A DNA stretch of 64,000 nt. Source: a bacterium. Lineage in GTDB: Bacteria > Pseudomonadota > Alphaproteobacteria > CAJXXZ01 > DAHXLG01. A model generated the notes under the pieces. The model was not told the origin of the DNA, did no database searches, and worked only from the letters and a program-made list of their open reading frames with translations. Shown piece by piece: positions 1 to 8,671 of this stretch. Made by a program: the position numbers and the translations under genes. How positions within the stretch are numbered: position 1 is the stretch's first letter; every line of letters begins with the position of its first letter. The stretch is from positions 1-64,000 of the forward strand of contig DAHXLG010000001.1 of assembly GCA_027371775.1 (NCBI GenBank), written 5' to 3'.

Positions 1-492
1 GCCGTTAGCAAACCCAACTGCTTAAGATTTTTTACAGACAATGTTCTAGATGCTTTAGTGCATTGTGTGCAAATGTAATATGAGAAGAAGAGTTGCCTAA
101 TGTTTTCATGCTCATTTTTTAAGCATGTTATGGGGTTGATGTGCAGTTAGCAGACCATAAAATGCGTAGGATACTAATTTTTTAAAATATTTTCTTAATA
201 ATTCGTGAACGATTTCTTTAATGCTGAGCTTTTGTCTATGTTCATTTTTAAGCTAATTTTTAGACTATACATGGTATTCTGAGCATTACAATAATGAAAA
301 TTGTTTAACTTGCTAATTTAACTTGCTAAGTTTATTTTGAAGTAATGTTTAATGTACTAATTGGCAGACAACAGATCTTAGCTTCCTGATATCTAAATGA
401 AATTGTCTAGTCTGTCGAGGTTATTTTGAAATTAACTCTTTCATGCGCTGTGGATCATGGTATTCTAAGCATCATAAATGTATTTCTTTAAT
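1..492. other. Gene-free spacer at window start
   Basis: No reading frame here looks like a gene on either strand. The only structure seen is a short imperfect direct repeat: 'catggtattctgagcat' near 269-285 recurs as 'catggtattctaagcat' near 455-471. It lies downstream (3') of trxA. It may be decayed sequence, but no parent gene can be named. Confidence 0.5.
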
Positions 493-807
493 CTATTTGT
501 TTAAAATGCCGTTTATCCAGATTCTAAAATCGATTTCGCCCATTGCTCCGAACTTGCGTTCTACTTCAACGCCTTCACGGAAAACTAGAATTGTTGGGAT
601 TGATAAGATATCGTAGTCAGCCGCGATTGTAGGAGCTTCATCGATATCCACCTTAAAGAACTTTGCTTTGCTTGAAAATTCATTAGCAAATTTTTCAAAT
701 ACAGGAGCAAATGCAATGCAAGGTCTGCACCATGGAGCGAAGAAATCGATGATTACTATGCCTGAGCCAATAGATTGTGCTATATTTTTTGCGTTCAATG
801 TTTCCAT
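493..807 (-). CDS. trxA: Thioredoxin
   Basis: Thioredoxin is a small cytoplasmic dithiol reductant that supplies electrons to ribonucleotide reductase and repairs disulphides. The 104-residue length is normal. The redox site is WCRPC at residues 26-30, and the cis-proline is Pro71 in SIPT. The classical site is WCGPC. Arg between the cysteines is uncommon and could shift redox potential or partner choice. The gene stands alone. A TATAAT box on the minus strand lies only about six bases before the ATG with no visible Shine-Dalgarno, so the mRNA may be leaderless or nearly so. The family call is firm; the consequence of the Arg is inference. Confidence 0.95.
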   Translation of the reverse strand: METLNAKNIAQSIGSGIVIIDFFAPWCRPCIAFAPVFEKFANEFSSKAKFFKVDIDEAPTIAADYDILSIPTILVFREGVEVERKFGAMGEIDFRIWINGILNK

Positions 808-1146
808 GGTTCAATTATAACCGAATTTCTTTATCTTTGCATAGGCGCAAAGCTTGTTTTGTATAAAACTTTTTTATTAAATACTTTGTTTCAATTATCA
901 AGCTTTAAGGATGATCGATTTTAAATTTTATAAGGAAAAATGCTTGTTTATTTAGCAGTACATGTTTTGATTCTTGTTTTGCGGCAAATAAAGCAATTTA
1001 TATATATGAAGATCGTTTGAAATATATAGATTTATTGTTTGCACATGCTTGAAGTGTTTGTACTAGAGTTGATTTTATGATTGCAATTTAATCGAGTTTT
1101 ATTGATAGTTCGGCTGTATTTTGTATATTGCGATAGCATTATGTGT

Positions 1147-1278
1147 GTTTTACCAATATCAAATCATGCAAATGTGGTCATGTTGTTTTCTTATTTTTGA
1201 TTTTGTATATCCTTTTATGCAAGTATAGCATTTGTATAAGTTTTACCAATATCAAATCATGCGAATGTGGTTATGTTG
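1147..1278. repeat. 39-bp direct repeat pair upstream of trmD
   Basis: The 39 bases at 1147-1185 recur at 1240-1278 with two mismatches. Each copy begins gttttaccaatatc and ends in tgttg. They lie in the otherwise gene-free spacer 808-1349 between divergent trxA and trmD. The copies are direct, not inverted, so an operator dimer is less likely than a local duplication. Confidence 0.8.
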
Positions 1279-1349
1279 ATTTTTCTTGATTCTTTTATCG
1301 TAGCAAAACACATCCATCTTTTTATTGATTGCGCATTGTTTTATAATTA

Positions 1350-2099
1350 ATGCTCATGAAGTTGTTCGATATTATTACGTTATTTCCGCAAGCTTTTCCT
1401 GGAACATTAGATTTATCTGTAATCAAGAAATCGCGCGGTAAGGCATGGGATATGCGTTTGCATGATATGCGTAAATTTGGTGTTGGTAATCATTATCAAG
1501 TAGATGATCAGGTGTTTGGAGGATTTGCTGGAATGTTGATTCGTCCAGATGTTATTGATAATGCTATGAAAGAAATTTGTTCAATTGAAAATGATAGCTC
1601 ATTAGATTACGCAAAATGCGCTGATTCTAATAAATGTGATATTTTGCAATCAGATTCTAGTAAACAAAACAAACGTCATCGTATTTTTTTAAGTCCTAGA
1701 GGAAAAGTGTTGAATCAGAACTTGGTGGAAGAGTTGGCTTATAGTGCTGATGATGTATTGCTATTGTGCGGAAGATACGAGGGTGTGGATGCTCGTGCGA
1801 TTGAGTATTTCCAGTTTGAAGAAATTAGCATTGGTAATTATATTTTGGCAGGTGCAGAGGTTGCTGCAATGGTAATGATGGAGGCGATTATTCGAAAAAT
1901 ACCTGGAGTATTAGGAAACTTGGGATCTATGGCTCAAGAAACATTTGTAAATGACGAAATTTCTGAACCTCGCTATACAAGACCAGCAATATGGAAAACA
2001 CATCTAGGAGACAGCATTGCCGTTGATCAAATTTTGCTTTCTGGCAATCATAAGAAAATTGCTGAATTTCAGAAAAGTCGCAGAAAAAAGATAGAGTAG
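1350..2099 (+). CDS. trmD: tRNA (guanine-N1)-methyltransferase TrmD
   Basis: TrmD methylates G37 of tRNAs that have G36, using S-adenosylmethionine, and prevents +1 frameshifting. It is a dimeric trefoil-knot (SPOUT) enzyme. The N-terminus reads FDIITLFPQAF. The knot region carries LLCGRYEGVDAR and SIGNYILAGAEVA, both close to the family consensus. Residues about 80-112 form a polar, low-complexity insert (SSLDYAKCADSNKC and following) not found in the usual sequence. TATAAT at 1342-1347 lies just before ATG 1350, so the ATG at 1356 may be the real start on a very short leader. It precedes rplS, as in many bacteria, but rpsP and rimM are absent. Confidence 0.95.
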   Translation: MLMKLFDIITLFPQAFPGTLDLSVIKKSRGKAWDMRLHDMRKFGVGNHYQVDDQVFGGFAGMLIRPDVIDNAMKEICSIENDSSLDYAKCADSNKCDILQSDSSKQNKRHRIFLSPRGKVLNQNLVEELAYSADDVLLLCGRYEGVDARAIEYFQFEEISIGNYILAGAEVAAMVMMEAIIRKIPGVLGNLGSMAQETFVNDEISEPRYTRPAIWKTHLGDSIAVDQILLSGNHKKIAEFQKSRRKKIE

Positions 2100-2336
2100 T
2101 TTTTTTCTAATGGAAAGAACGCTCATGTTTTTTTATTGGTCGCATGCAGCTTATTCTTTGAAAATTTTGAGCTGCGTTGTTGAATAGAAACAGTTTGTGT
2201 CACAGAATAATCTGCTAGAGGTGGTAAAATTCATGTTTTCCCCAATTTTGCTTGTATTTTATATCTCATGCTCTTGTCTAGATCTGAGAAAAAGTATATA
2301 AATGTAGTATATATAAAAAGACAGGAGATTATCGTC

Positions 2337-2723
2337 ATGCATCCGATTGTAAAAGCTTTCGAAGCAAAGCAAATGGAAGAGTTTAGAAAGAAAGTAACCC
2401 ATCCCTCCTTCAAAGCTGGTGATACATTGAAAATCACTGTGGATATTGAAGAAGGTGGCAAAAAATGGGTTCAGACTTGTGAAGGTGTGTGCATCGCGCG
2501 TGTGAATAAGGGTATTGCTTCAAATTTCACAATTCGTCGTTTAGAATCCAGCGGAGCTATTGAGATGCGCTTTCCAATGTTTGTAGAGGGTGTTAATATT
2601 CAAGTTTTACGTCGTGGAAAAGTACGTCGCGCGAAGTTATTCTACTTGAAGCATTGTTCACGCAAGGCTGGTAGAATTAAGGAATTGGCTCCAAAAAGAC
2701 ACGTGGCTCCACAAGCAGCGTAA
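2337..2723 (+). CDS. rplS: 50S ribosomal protein L19
   Basis: L19 sits at the 30S-50S interface. The protein starts MHPIVKAFEAKQ and contains the family segments FKAGDTLKITVDIEEG and FPMFVEGVNIQVLRRGKVRRAKLFYL. The start at 2337 is chosen because AGGAG at 2323-2327 is correctly spaced and the first residues match the family; an in-frame upstream ATG at 2268 would add an unrelated leader. The 128 residues are normal for L19. It lies downstream of trmD and 30 bases before rpmG, so the pair is probably cotranscribed. Confidence 0.96.
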   Translation: MHPIVKAFEAKQMEEFRKKVTHPSFKAGDTLKITVDIEEGGKKWVQTCEGVCIARVNKGIASNFTIRRLESSGAIEMRFPMFVEGVNIQVLRRGKVRRAKLFYLKHCSRKAGRIKELAPKRHVAPQAA

Positions 2724-2753
2724 ACACAAAATCAAGGAAGGATATGGCAACAA

Positions 2754-2924
2754 ATGGCAAAGGCAAAAAATTTAATTAGGCTAATAAGTGCAGAAGGAAC
2801 AGGTATTTTTCTAGTACGTAAAAAGAATCCAAAAGGTATCAACGCTCAGAAGAAGATTTCTTTGCGCAAGTTTGATAAGAAACTACGTAAGCACGTTATT
2901 TTTAACGAGGCAAAAATCAAGTAA
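2754..2924 (+). CDS. rpmG: 50S ribosomal protein L33
   Basis: This 56-codon gene encodes MAKAKNLIRLISAEGTGIFL..., the pattern of L33: a lysine-rich start, the stretch FLVRKKNPKG, then LRKFDKKLRKHVIFNEAKIK at the end. It has no cysteines, so it is the zinc-independent form usual in Proteobacteria. AAGGAAGG at 2734-2741 is the ribosome-binding site. A second, out-of-frame ATG at 2744 opens a 12-codon frame that stops inside rpmG. The adjacency to rplS is not the common arrangement (rpmB-rpmG is). Confidence 0.95.
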   Translation: MAKAKNLIRLISAEGTGIFLVRKKNPKGINAQKKISLRKFDKKLRKHVIFNEAKIK

Positions 2925-3149
2925 TTTTTCGCTTAAATTTATAAGTAACGAAATTTCAATATAATCATTGAAAAAATATAAAGGGGCCAAGCGGCTAATT
3001 TGTGTAAATTTTAGAAAGAAAACGGCAAGGAAGATCAGATATACTTTAGATTTTCTATATGTATGAATGTGAGTTTCAGAAAAATATTGAAAGTGCAATA
3101 AATAATTTATACATTAAATTTCTACTATTTTCATGAAATGAAAATCAAG

Positions 3150-3262
3150 CAATATCAATTATCACTACTGGCAAAATAGAAACAAGGGCATGGGTCCGTG
3201 GTTAAGTGGTCTATCATGCAGGATGTGCAGCTGTTATTCATATTGATTTTTACAAAGAATTA
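3150..3262 (+). pseudogene. Decayed partial copy of ychF C-terminal region
   Basis: About 105 bases here match the ychF segment near 4522-4630. The shared stretch includes actactggcaaaatagaaac, gggcatgg, gtggttaag, tatcatgca and gttattcatattgatttttac, with scattered substitutions and small changes. The copy is in the same orientation as ychF, upstream of it, and cannot encode a protein. It is the remnant of a partial duplication. The rest of the spacer 2925-3728 shows no other feature. Confidence 0.85.
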
Positions 3263-3728
3263 ATGTTAATGCTTAAAAAATTTTTTTTGATAAGTTATTA
3301 TAATAAACGAAAAACATTTTCTAGTGATGCATAAATAGGCTTTAATTGTGACTTAGGATCGTTCTATAATATTTGGTGAGTTTATAGAATTTTTTTATTT
3401 AGTGATTTTTTGTTTGTTGTATGTTACTCTAAAATCGTTTTCTGAAAAATTCTTTTAAATACGCTTGTAAATTAGTACTATTGATTATTGAAAGATGAAT
3501 AATTTAGCTTCAATTTTGTACTAAAAATGGAGTCTTTAGTAGTTTTATTGCCTAGTTTTGCAAGCGTATGTTATATAGCATAATTCTATTGCATTATTTT
3601 ATTAAGGAATGTTTGTAGATTTTATGTGAAAGATGAATAGTGCTTGTGTTTTGTGCTATCGAGTCTTGAGCTATTAGCTAATTTTGCGAAGATATGTTAT
3701 ATTTCCTAATATATTTAAGGAGATTAAC

Positions 3729-4787
3729 ATGAGTTTATCCTGTGGTTTAGTTGGCTTGCCAAATGTAGGTAAATCTACATTATTTAATGCGATTTTAAAA
3801 AAAGCAGTTGCTGCAGCCGCAAATTATCCGTTTTGCACAATTGAGCCTAATATTGGAAATGTTCCCGTTGATGATCCTCGTCTTGCGGTTTTGGCAGATA
3901 TTTCAAATACTCAGAAAATAGTTCCAGCATTATTAACATGTGTAGATATAGCGGGTCTTGTAAAAGGTGCCTATAAAGGTGAAGGATTGGGAAATCAGTT
4001 TTTGGGTCATATTCGTGAATGTGATTTGATTATTCAAGTGCTGCGATGTTTTGATGATCCTGATATTATCCATGTTGAAGGCAGTGTTGATCCTTTGCGT
4101 GATTACGATATTATCAGTCTTGAATTGCAGTTTTCTGATATTGAAAAGCTTGACAAAATTCTTGATCAACGCAAAGTGGATGCGAAAATGAAAGAGCTTG
4201 CTCAAGTTGCGCGTGATCATTTAGGTAGCAATTATTTTTTGAATACCCGTATATGGGATAAAGAAGAGTTGACTTTTTTTGCTCAACAAGGCTTGTTGAC
4301 TCATAAGCAAATGATAGTTGTGGCAAATATTCAATCGCCTAGTGATAAAAAATTTGTAGAGCAAATTGCGCATTTGAATCCGATTACTGTGTCTGCTTCT
4401 TTTGAACAGATGTTGCAGGAAGTGGAAGATGAGAATGAGCGTATGGATTTGCTTAAAGAGTTTGGTCAGGAAAGTTCGGCTCTTAATCTTATTTTGCAAA
4501 GTGCATACAAGGCGCTTGGTTTAATCAGCTTCCTTACTACTGGCAAAATAGAAACAAGGGCATGGAGCGTGGTTAAGGGGGCTACCATGCAAGATGCTGC
4601 AGGTGTTATTCATACTGATTTTTACAAAGGTTTTATCTGTGCTGATGTCGTCAAATATGCAGATTTTGTGAATCATGGAGGATGGGCAGGAGCGCGCGAA
4701 AAAGGTCTAGTACGCACATGTGCTAAAAATGTGCTTGTTGAAGATGGCGATATTTGCTTGTTCAAAAGCTTTAACAGCAGCAAGTAA
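3729..4787 (+). CDS. ychF: Ribosome-binding ATPase YchF (Obg/HflX-family, TGS domain)
   Basis: YchF is a conserved P-loop protein of the Obg group that prefers ATP and binds ribosomes. The protein shows G1 GLPNVGKST near residue 8, G3 DIAGLVKGA, and an ANIQ-type sequence instead of NKxD, in line with relaxed nucleotide specificity. The C-terminal third is the TGS domain, and it ends normally. The start at 3729 follows AAGGAG at 3718-3723; an upstream in-frame ATG at 3684 adds an unrelated leader. The 352 residues are near the family size (about 363). The gene is monocistronic, with repeats downstream and a decayed copy of its own 3' part upstream. Confidence 0.95.
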   Translation: MSLSCGLVGLPNVGKSTLFNAILKKAVAAAANYPFCTIEPNIGNVPVDDPRLAVLADISNTQKIVPALLTCVDIAGLVKGAYKGEGLGNQFLGHIRECDLIIQVLRCFDDPDIIHVEGSVDPLRDYDIISLELQFSDIEKLDKILDQRKVDAKMKELAQVARDHLGSNYFLNTRIWDKEELTFFAQQGLLTHKQMIVVANIQSPSDKKFVEQIAHLNPITVSASFEQMLQEVEDENERMDLLKEFGQESSALNLILQSAYKALGLISFLTTGKIETRAWSVVKGATMQDAAGVIHTDFYKGFICADVVKYADFVNHGGWAGAREKGLVRTCAKNVLVEDGDICLFKSFNSSK

Positions 4788-4820
4788 TTGCCACAGAACG
4801 AAGGTTTTTCTTAGTTGAGA

Positions 4821-5054
4821 ATTTTAAATAGCAAGTTTGGTTTTGTGATAGCGGGAAACATTATAGCTAGTTTTGTGCATAAGTTGTTTTGAGTATATAG
4901 CTACATAGCAGCTTTTTACGGATTCTAAATAGCAAGCTTGATTTTGTGATAGCGGGAAACATTATAGCTAGTTTTGTGCATAGTTGTTTTGAGTATATAG
5001 CTACATAGCAGCTTTTTACGGATTCTAAATAGCAAGCTTGATTTTGTGATAGCA
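4821..5054. repeat. Tandem repeat, about 100-bp unit, 2.3 copies
   Basis: Copies begin at 4821, 4922 and 5022. Each starts attctaaatagcaagcttg (first copy slightly diverged) and runs through gcgggaaacattatagctag and gagtatatagctacatagca. The third copy is cut off after about 33 bases. Copies 1 and 2 differ by only a few bases, so the duplication is recent. It fills most of the spacer between convergent ychF and rplT and has no coding potential. Confidence 0.92.
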
Positions 5055-5200
5055 TGAATTATTATTGCCTTGTTTTGCACGCATAATATGCATAATACTT
5101 ATTTCTATCAAGCTATCTTGTATTAGTGGAAGATTTGTATTTATTAATTAATCTGCTTTGTGCTATTGCAGGTTTTGATCTGCATCCTTAGATTTGCAAT

Positions 5201-5551
5201 TTACTCTTTTGTAGCGTTTTCTACAACAGATTTGAAGCTTTCTGGACTGCGAATTGCCATTTCAGAAAGCATTTTGCGATTGATTTCTATATCTTTTTTC
5301 TTTAATGCATTCATAAATGCGCTGTACTTGATTCCTAGATTTCTGCATGCAGCGTTAATACGCACTATCCATAGCTTGCGCATGTTTCCTTTCAGATCTT
5401 TACGATCGCGGTATGCATGCTCAAGACCTTTCTTTACTTTTTGAACTGCAATTCTATAGCAGCTTTTGCTACGTCCTCTGTAGCCTTTTGCCATTGCTAA
5501 GATTTTCTTGTGTCTTGCTCTCGCGTTTACGCCTCTTTTAACTCTTGCCAT
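5201..5551 (-). CDS. rplT: 50S ribosomal protein L20
   Basis: L20 binds 23S rRNA early in 50S assembly, and in many bacteria represses its own operon. The N-terminus [20 protein letters not shown] and the following KGYRGRSK are the family hallmark. The central [10 protein letters not shown] and [20 protein letters not shown] also match. The 116 residues are normal. It lies 30 bases downstream of rpmI on the same strand. infC, often first in this operon, is not in the flanking sequence. Confidence 0.97.
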   Translation of the reverse strand: MARVKRGVNARARHKKILAMAKGYRGRSKSCYRIAVQKVKKGLEHAYRDRKDLKGNMRKLWIVRINAACRNLGIKYSAFMNALKKKDIEINRKMLSEMAIRSPESFKSVVENATKE

Positions 5552-5581
5552 TTTTCTATTCCTCTATTTTATAATTCGTTT

Positions 5582-5785
5582 TTATTTTAAGCCATATGGC
5601 ACACAGCGCTTGATGCACTTGATATCAGATGGATGTAGTTCAAAAAAGCCCTTGTCATGACGCTTTTCTTTGATTGATCTTTTTCTCAATCCATGACGCA
5701 TTCCGCTTTTTTTGTGTAGCAATGTACCATCTGTGCGCATCTTAAAACGCTTCTTCACTCCGCTTTTTGTTTTCAACTTGGGCAT
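5582..5785 (-). CDS. rpmI: 50S ribosomal protein L35
   Basis: This small basic protein begins MPKLKTKSGVKKRFKMRTDG, the standard L35 start, and contains RHGLRKRSIKEKR. The 67 residues are normal. It is the first gene of a two-gene rpmI-rplT unit. The spacer upstream to rsmI (5786-6025) is short and divergent, so the promoters of both units lie there. No infC-like leader is evident. Confidence 0.96.
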   Translation of the reverse strand: MPKLKTKSGVKKRFKMRTDGTLLHKKSGMRHGLRKRSIKEKRHDKGFFELHPSDIKCIKRCVPYGLK

Positions 5786-6025
5786 TGTAATTCCTATTCA
5801 CACATTATTCTATAAGATTTTGCCTTCAAATGCAAGTATATAGCGCAAAAATATATTCACTGTAACTAGGATACGTTTCGATTTGAGATTATAGTTTCAA
5901 TCACGTATTGTTTATGATTGATAAGTGATTTTCTATATAGCGTGTTTTTTATATTATTTTATTTTCAGTGCTTTGATTGATTTTGGTCATATGTTACACT
6001 TTATAATCATCGCGGAGAAATCATA

Positions 6026-6688
6026 ATGAAGCAGGGTAAGTTAATTTTAGTTGGAGTGCCCATTGGTAATTATGATGATCTTTCTCCCAGAGGCTTATCT
6101 ATTTTAAAGTCTGCTAAATTGATTTTATGCGAGGATACACGTGAAAGTCAAAAATTGTTACTTAATTATGGAATACAAACAAAGTTGATTTCTTATGTAG
6201 GATCGACACAAAGTGCTGTTAGCTCAGCTAAAAGAGAAATTGATGCCGGAAATGATATCGCATTTATTTCAGACAGAGGTATGCCATGTATTTCAGATCC
6301 TGGAGCAAATTTGGTGCAATCATTTCGTGCTATTGGAGTGCAAGTAACTTGTATTCCAGGAGCAAGTGCAGCAACCACAGCATTTGCATTAACAGGGTAT
6401 TCAGGTCCATTTGTTTTTCACGGATTTCTTGGACGTAAAACGAATGATATTATTAAAACAGCTCAGAAATTAGCTCAATTGAATTATCATACAATATTTT
6501 TTGAATCACCATTGCGTATGGAATCGACTTTAGAAGCTTTGTCCAAGGTTTTTATAGGAAACGAAATTACAATAGCACGTGAGTTAACAAAAACATATGA
6601 GCAAGTCATAACTTGCAAAATTGATGACTATGCAAAATATAAGATAAATTTTAAAGGTGAGTGTGTGATAATAATAAAAGCTTTATAG
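6026..6688 (+). CDS. rsmI: 16S rRNA (cytidine-2'-O)-methyltransferase RsmI, short form
   Basis: RsmI methylates the ribose of C1402 of 16S rRNA with S-adenosylmethionine. The tetrapyrrole-methylase fold is clear: GVPIGNYDDLSPR at the start, CEDTRES, SDRGMPCISDPG, PGASAATTAFALTGY, FHGFLGRK and ARELTKTYEQV. At 220 residues it is about 60 shorter than usual and ends just after the ELTK domain, so the C-terminal accessory domain is missing. GGAGA lies just before the ATG, with TATAAT-like sequence near 6001-6007. It converges on the EamA gene. Confidence 0.93.
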   Translation: MKQGKLILVGVPIGNYDDLSPRGLSILKSAKLILCEDTRESQKLLLNYGIQTKLISYVGSTQSAVSSAKREIDAGNDIAFISDRGMPCISDPGANLVQSFRAIGVQVTCIPGASAATTAFALTGYSGPFVFHGFLGRKTNDIIKTAQKLAQLNYHTIFFESPLRMESTLEALSKVFIGNEITIARELTKTYEQVITCKIDDYAKYKINFKGECVIIIKAL

Positions 6689-6773
6689 TTTTCTAATTTT
6701 TGTGATTCAAAAAATATCATATAATAATTTTTTTTATATATGCAGAGTGCTGTATATAAGCTTTTTGATAGTT

Positions 6774-7664
6774 TTACTTTTTTGATTTCATTTCTTGGGC
6801 GATGTTTAAAAATACGCCAATTAAAAGAACTCCTACGCCAAGAAATACCATCCAATGGGTTGTGTCTTTGAATATGGCAGTTCCAAACAATATGGCAAGT
6901 GGGAATTCAATATATTTAATTGGTTGTAGTGCCGAGATATCGCAGCTTTTCCATGCTTTGAGCAAAAAATATAGCACAAGATTTGCTCCTATGCCAAGGT
7001 ATATAAATGCCCATGGTTGCGCTGGAATTGTGTATGAGAATATTGGAAGACATAGCATTGTTATGAATAAATTTGATCCAAAAAGCATCATTACGATTGT
7101 TTCTTCCTGATTGAGTAGGTATTTGTTGAACACATCAAGAGAAGCGAATCCAATGGTTGCTAGAATCATTATTAATGTGAATATCCAGTTAGTGTTTTCA
7201 AAAGTTGGCATGCATGTGATGAAAATACCTATTAAACCTATGATTACCGATATTAGCCTTTCACGCCAAGCTTCTTTTAAGAAGATACACGCAAATAGCA
7301 CAACCCACAATGGAATAGAGAAATTAATTGCAACAACTAAGGAAAGTGGCAATCTTTTCAACGCGCTGACATAACAAATCATGGAAATACCAAATACCAA
7401 TGCTCTTATGAAGTGGTTGCGTGTGCTTTTGAGTGTGATTTGTGGTCTTGAACGTATTACAAGTGGTAGTAGTACTATGTTTGCGCATAAGTTTCGCCAA
7501 AAGATTGTATCCACTGTATTTGTGTTTACAAATTTCATGCATACATCGTTTAGAGAGCTAAAAACGGCATATAGCACAAGGAAGAATGCTCCTTTTATGA
7601 AAGGTAGTTTGGTTGAAGCTCCAATTTTTAGAGAGCTTAGTATTTTTGCCGTGATTTTATGCAT
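6774..7664 (-). CDS. EamA/DMT-superfamily membrane transporter
   Basis: This 296-residue inner-membrane protein has about ten hydrophobic segments in two homologous halves, as in EamA transporters of the drug/metabolite superfamily. The first half carries FWRNLCANIVLLPLVI and FGISMICYVSALKRLPL. The second half ends with LGVGVLLIGVFLNIA. Such carriers export or import small metabolites; in Rickettsia a relative imports S-adenosylmethionine, which would suit an intracellular organism. The substrate cannot be read from sequence. The gene is monocistronic and converges on rsmI. Confidence 0.85.
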   Translation of the reverse strand: MHKITAKILSSLKIGASTKLPFIKGAFFLVLYAVFSSLNDVCMKFVNTNTVDTIFWRNLCANIVLLPLVIRSRPQITLKSTRNHFIRALVFGISMICYVSALKRLPLSLVVAINFSIPLWVVLFACIFLKEAWRERLISVIIGLIGIFITCMPTFENTNWIFTLIMILATIGFASLDVFNKYLLNQEETIVMMLFGSNLFITMLCLPIFSYTIPAQPWAFIYLGIGANLVLYFLLKAWKSCDISALQPIKYIEFPLAILFGTAIFKDTTHWMVFLGVGVLLIGVFLNIAQEMKSKK

Positions 7665-7957
7665 ATGAGAATTTTATTTGGTTAATCGTAAAATTGCAAT
7701 CTAATGGTCACATTGAGTTTATAACTGATTGCAACTAATTAACGTTTGTTGAAGAATTAATAATCTATGCCTGAAAAATCAATTATCCAGTTTGAAAGAG
7801 GCTGTGTGTTATTCGAAAGCTGTTATAAAATATTTCAGTAATGGAGGATGATAAGCGCCTGGTCCTGTTGGTCGATGCGTTTTGTAACAATGATTTAGTT
7901 TTTAATGTTGCAGTTAGTTGCAAATCTCTTAAAGCAGATTATTTAACAAAAAAAGTG

Positions 7958-8038
7958 TGCGGCCGAGAAGACTCGAACTTCCACGGATAAATCCACAGCG
8001 ACCTCAACGCTGCGCGTCTACCATTCCGCCACGACCGC
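7958..8038 (-). tRNA. tRNA-Leu (GAG)
   Basis: The minus strand folds into a full cloverleaf: acceptor GCGGTCG/CGGCCGC, anticodon stem CAGCG/CGCTG with loop TTGAGGT (anticodon GAG), a 13-base variable region forming a GGAT/ATCC stem, and T loop TTCGAGT. The discriminator is A, as expected for Leu. CCA is not encoded (the genomic sequence continues CAC then a T run), so the CCA-adding enzyme must finish it. Confidence 0.96.
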
Positions 8039-8207
8039 GCATATATTAGTATAAGAAATATCAAGTTTTTATGCTATGTTTGTAATATTGAAAAATTGTG
8101 TTTTTTTACAAGCGTTTTTTTGTGCGTTCTGATTATCCAGTTTTGTATTTAGTAGTTTGTATGGATGGATAACATAATTTTAACCAATTGTTTGATATTT
8201 TTTAAGC

Positions 8208-8561
8208 ATGTCGTTTTTTGAAAAAATTGCTCAAGAATATTATGATGAAAGCCATGATGGGTTGATACAATCTGTTGCCGAGCAAATGGCGATTTTGTTT
8301 TCTAACCGTAATGATAAATACTGGGCTTATGATTTTAATAAGCGTAAGATGGTTGGCATTCATGATGTTTTTCATTTAGATTATTACTCTCCAGAATTTG
8401 AGAAAAAATTAGCTTATGCGCTTGGTATTTTTGATAGAAGAATTTTTGATATCAAAGTTTCCGTGGTCAAGACGCATTGTGGTGCTCAGGTTTTTGTTGA
8501 ATGCAAGGCTATGTATTATGACCAAGTTATTAAGATTCCTGTGTTATCTTTTGATTTGTAA
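8208..8561 (+). CDS. gp25/TssE-like baseplate-family protein, orphan
   Basis: This 117-residue protein is not a known housekeeping gene. Its pattern resembles the GPW/gp25 family, which includes the type VI secretion baseplate subunit TssE: an early helix with SVAEQMAILFSNRND where TssE has its 'LLNTR' segment, then VGIHDVFHLD at the 'YGLPDL' position, then AYALGIFDRRIFDIKVSV matching 'I..FEPRL..V.V', and a closing beta strand pair. No other secretion or phage-tail gene is nearby. It could be a remnant, part of a dispersed system, or domesticated. No good Shine-Dalgarno is visible before the ATG. A terminator follows directly. Confidence 0.6.
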   Translation: MSFFEKIAQEYYDESHDGLIQSVAEQMAILFSNRNDKYWAYDFNKRKMVGIHDVFHLDYYSPEFEKKLAYALGIFDRRIFDIKVSVVKTHCGAQVFVECKAMYYDQVIKIPVLSFDL

Positions 8562-8568
8562 ATTCTAA

Positions 8569-8588
8569 CGCATTAAATGCGCCTTTTT
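8569..8588 (+). terminator. Rho-independent terminator after the gp25-like gene
   Basis: The palindrome CGCATTAAATGCG (stem CGCAT/ATGCG, three-base loop) is followed by CCTTTTT. It lies eight bases after the stop codon at 8559-8561 and separates this gene from plsY. Confidence 0.75.
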
Positions 8589-8671
8589 AAGGCAAAAAAC
8601 AACAAATGTAATTGACATGATATCATCAATGTGATATTCCCAAAGTAAGATTAAAATAATCTGGAGGCGCA

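Noticed and set aside
3933-4499. Several minus-strand frames across ychF
   Set aside because: They lie opposite a strongly conserved gene, have biased composition and no ribosome-binding sites; they are shadows.
7840-7880. GC-richer patch (gataagcgcctggtcctg) considered as a signal recognition particle or RNase P RNA piece
   Set aside because: It lacks the conserved GGAAGNA/GNAR tetraloop core of SRP RNA and the conserved RNase P segments.
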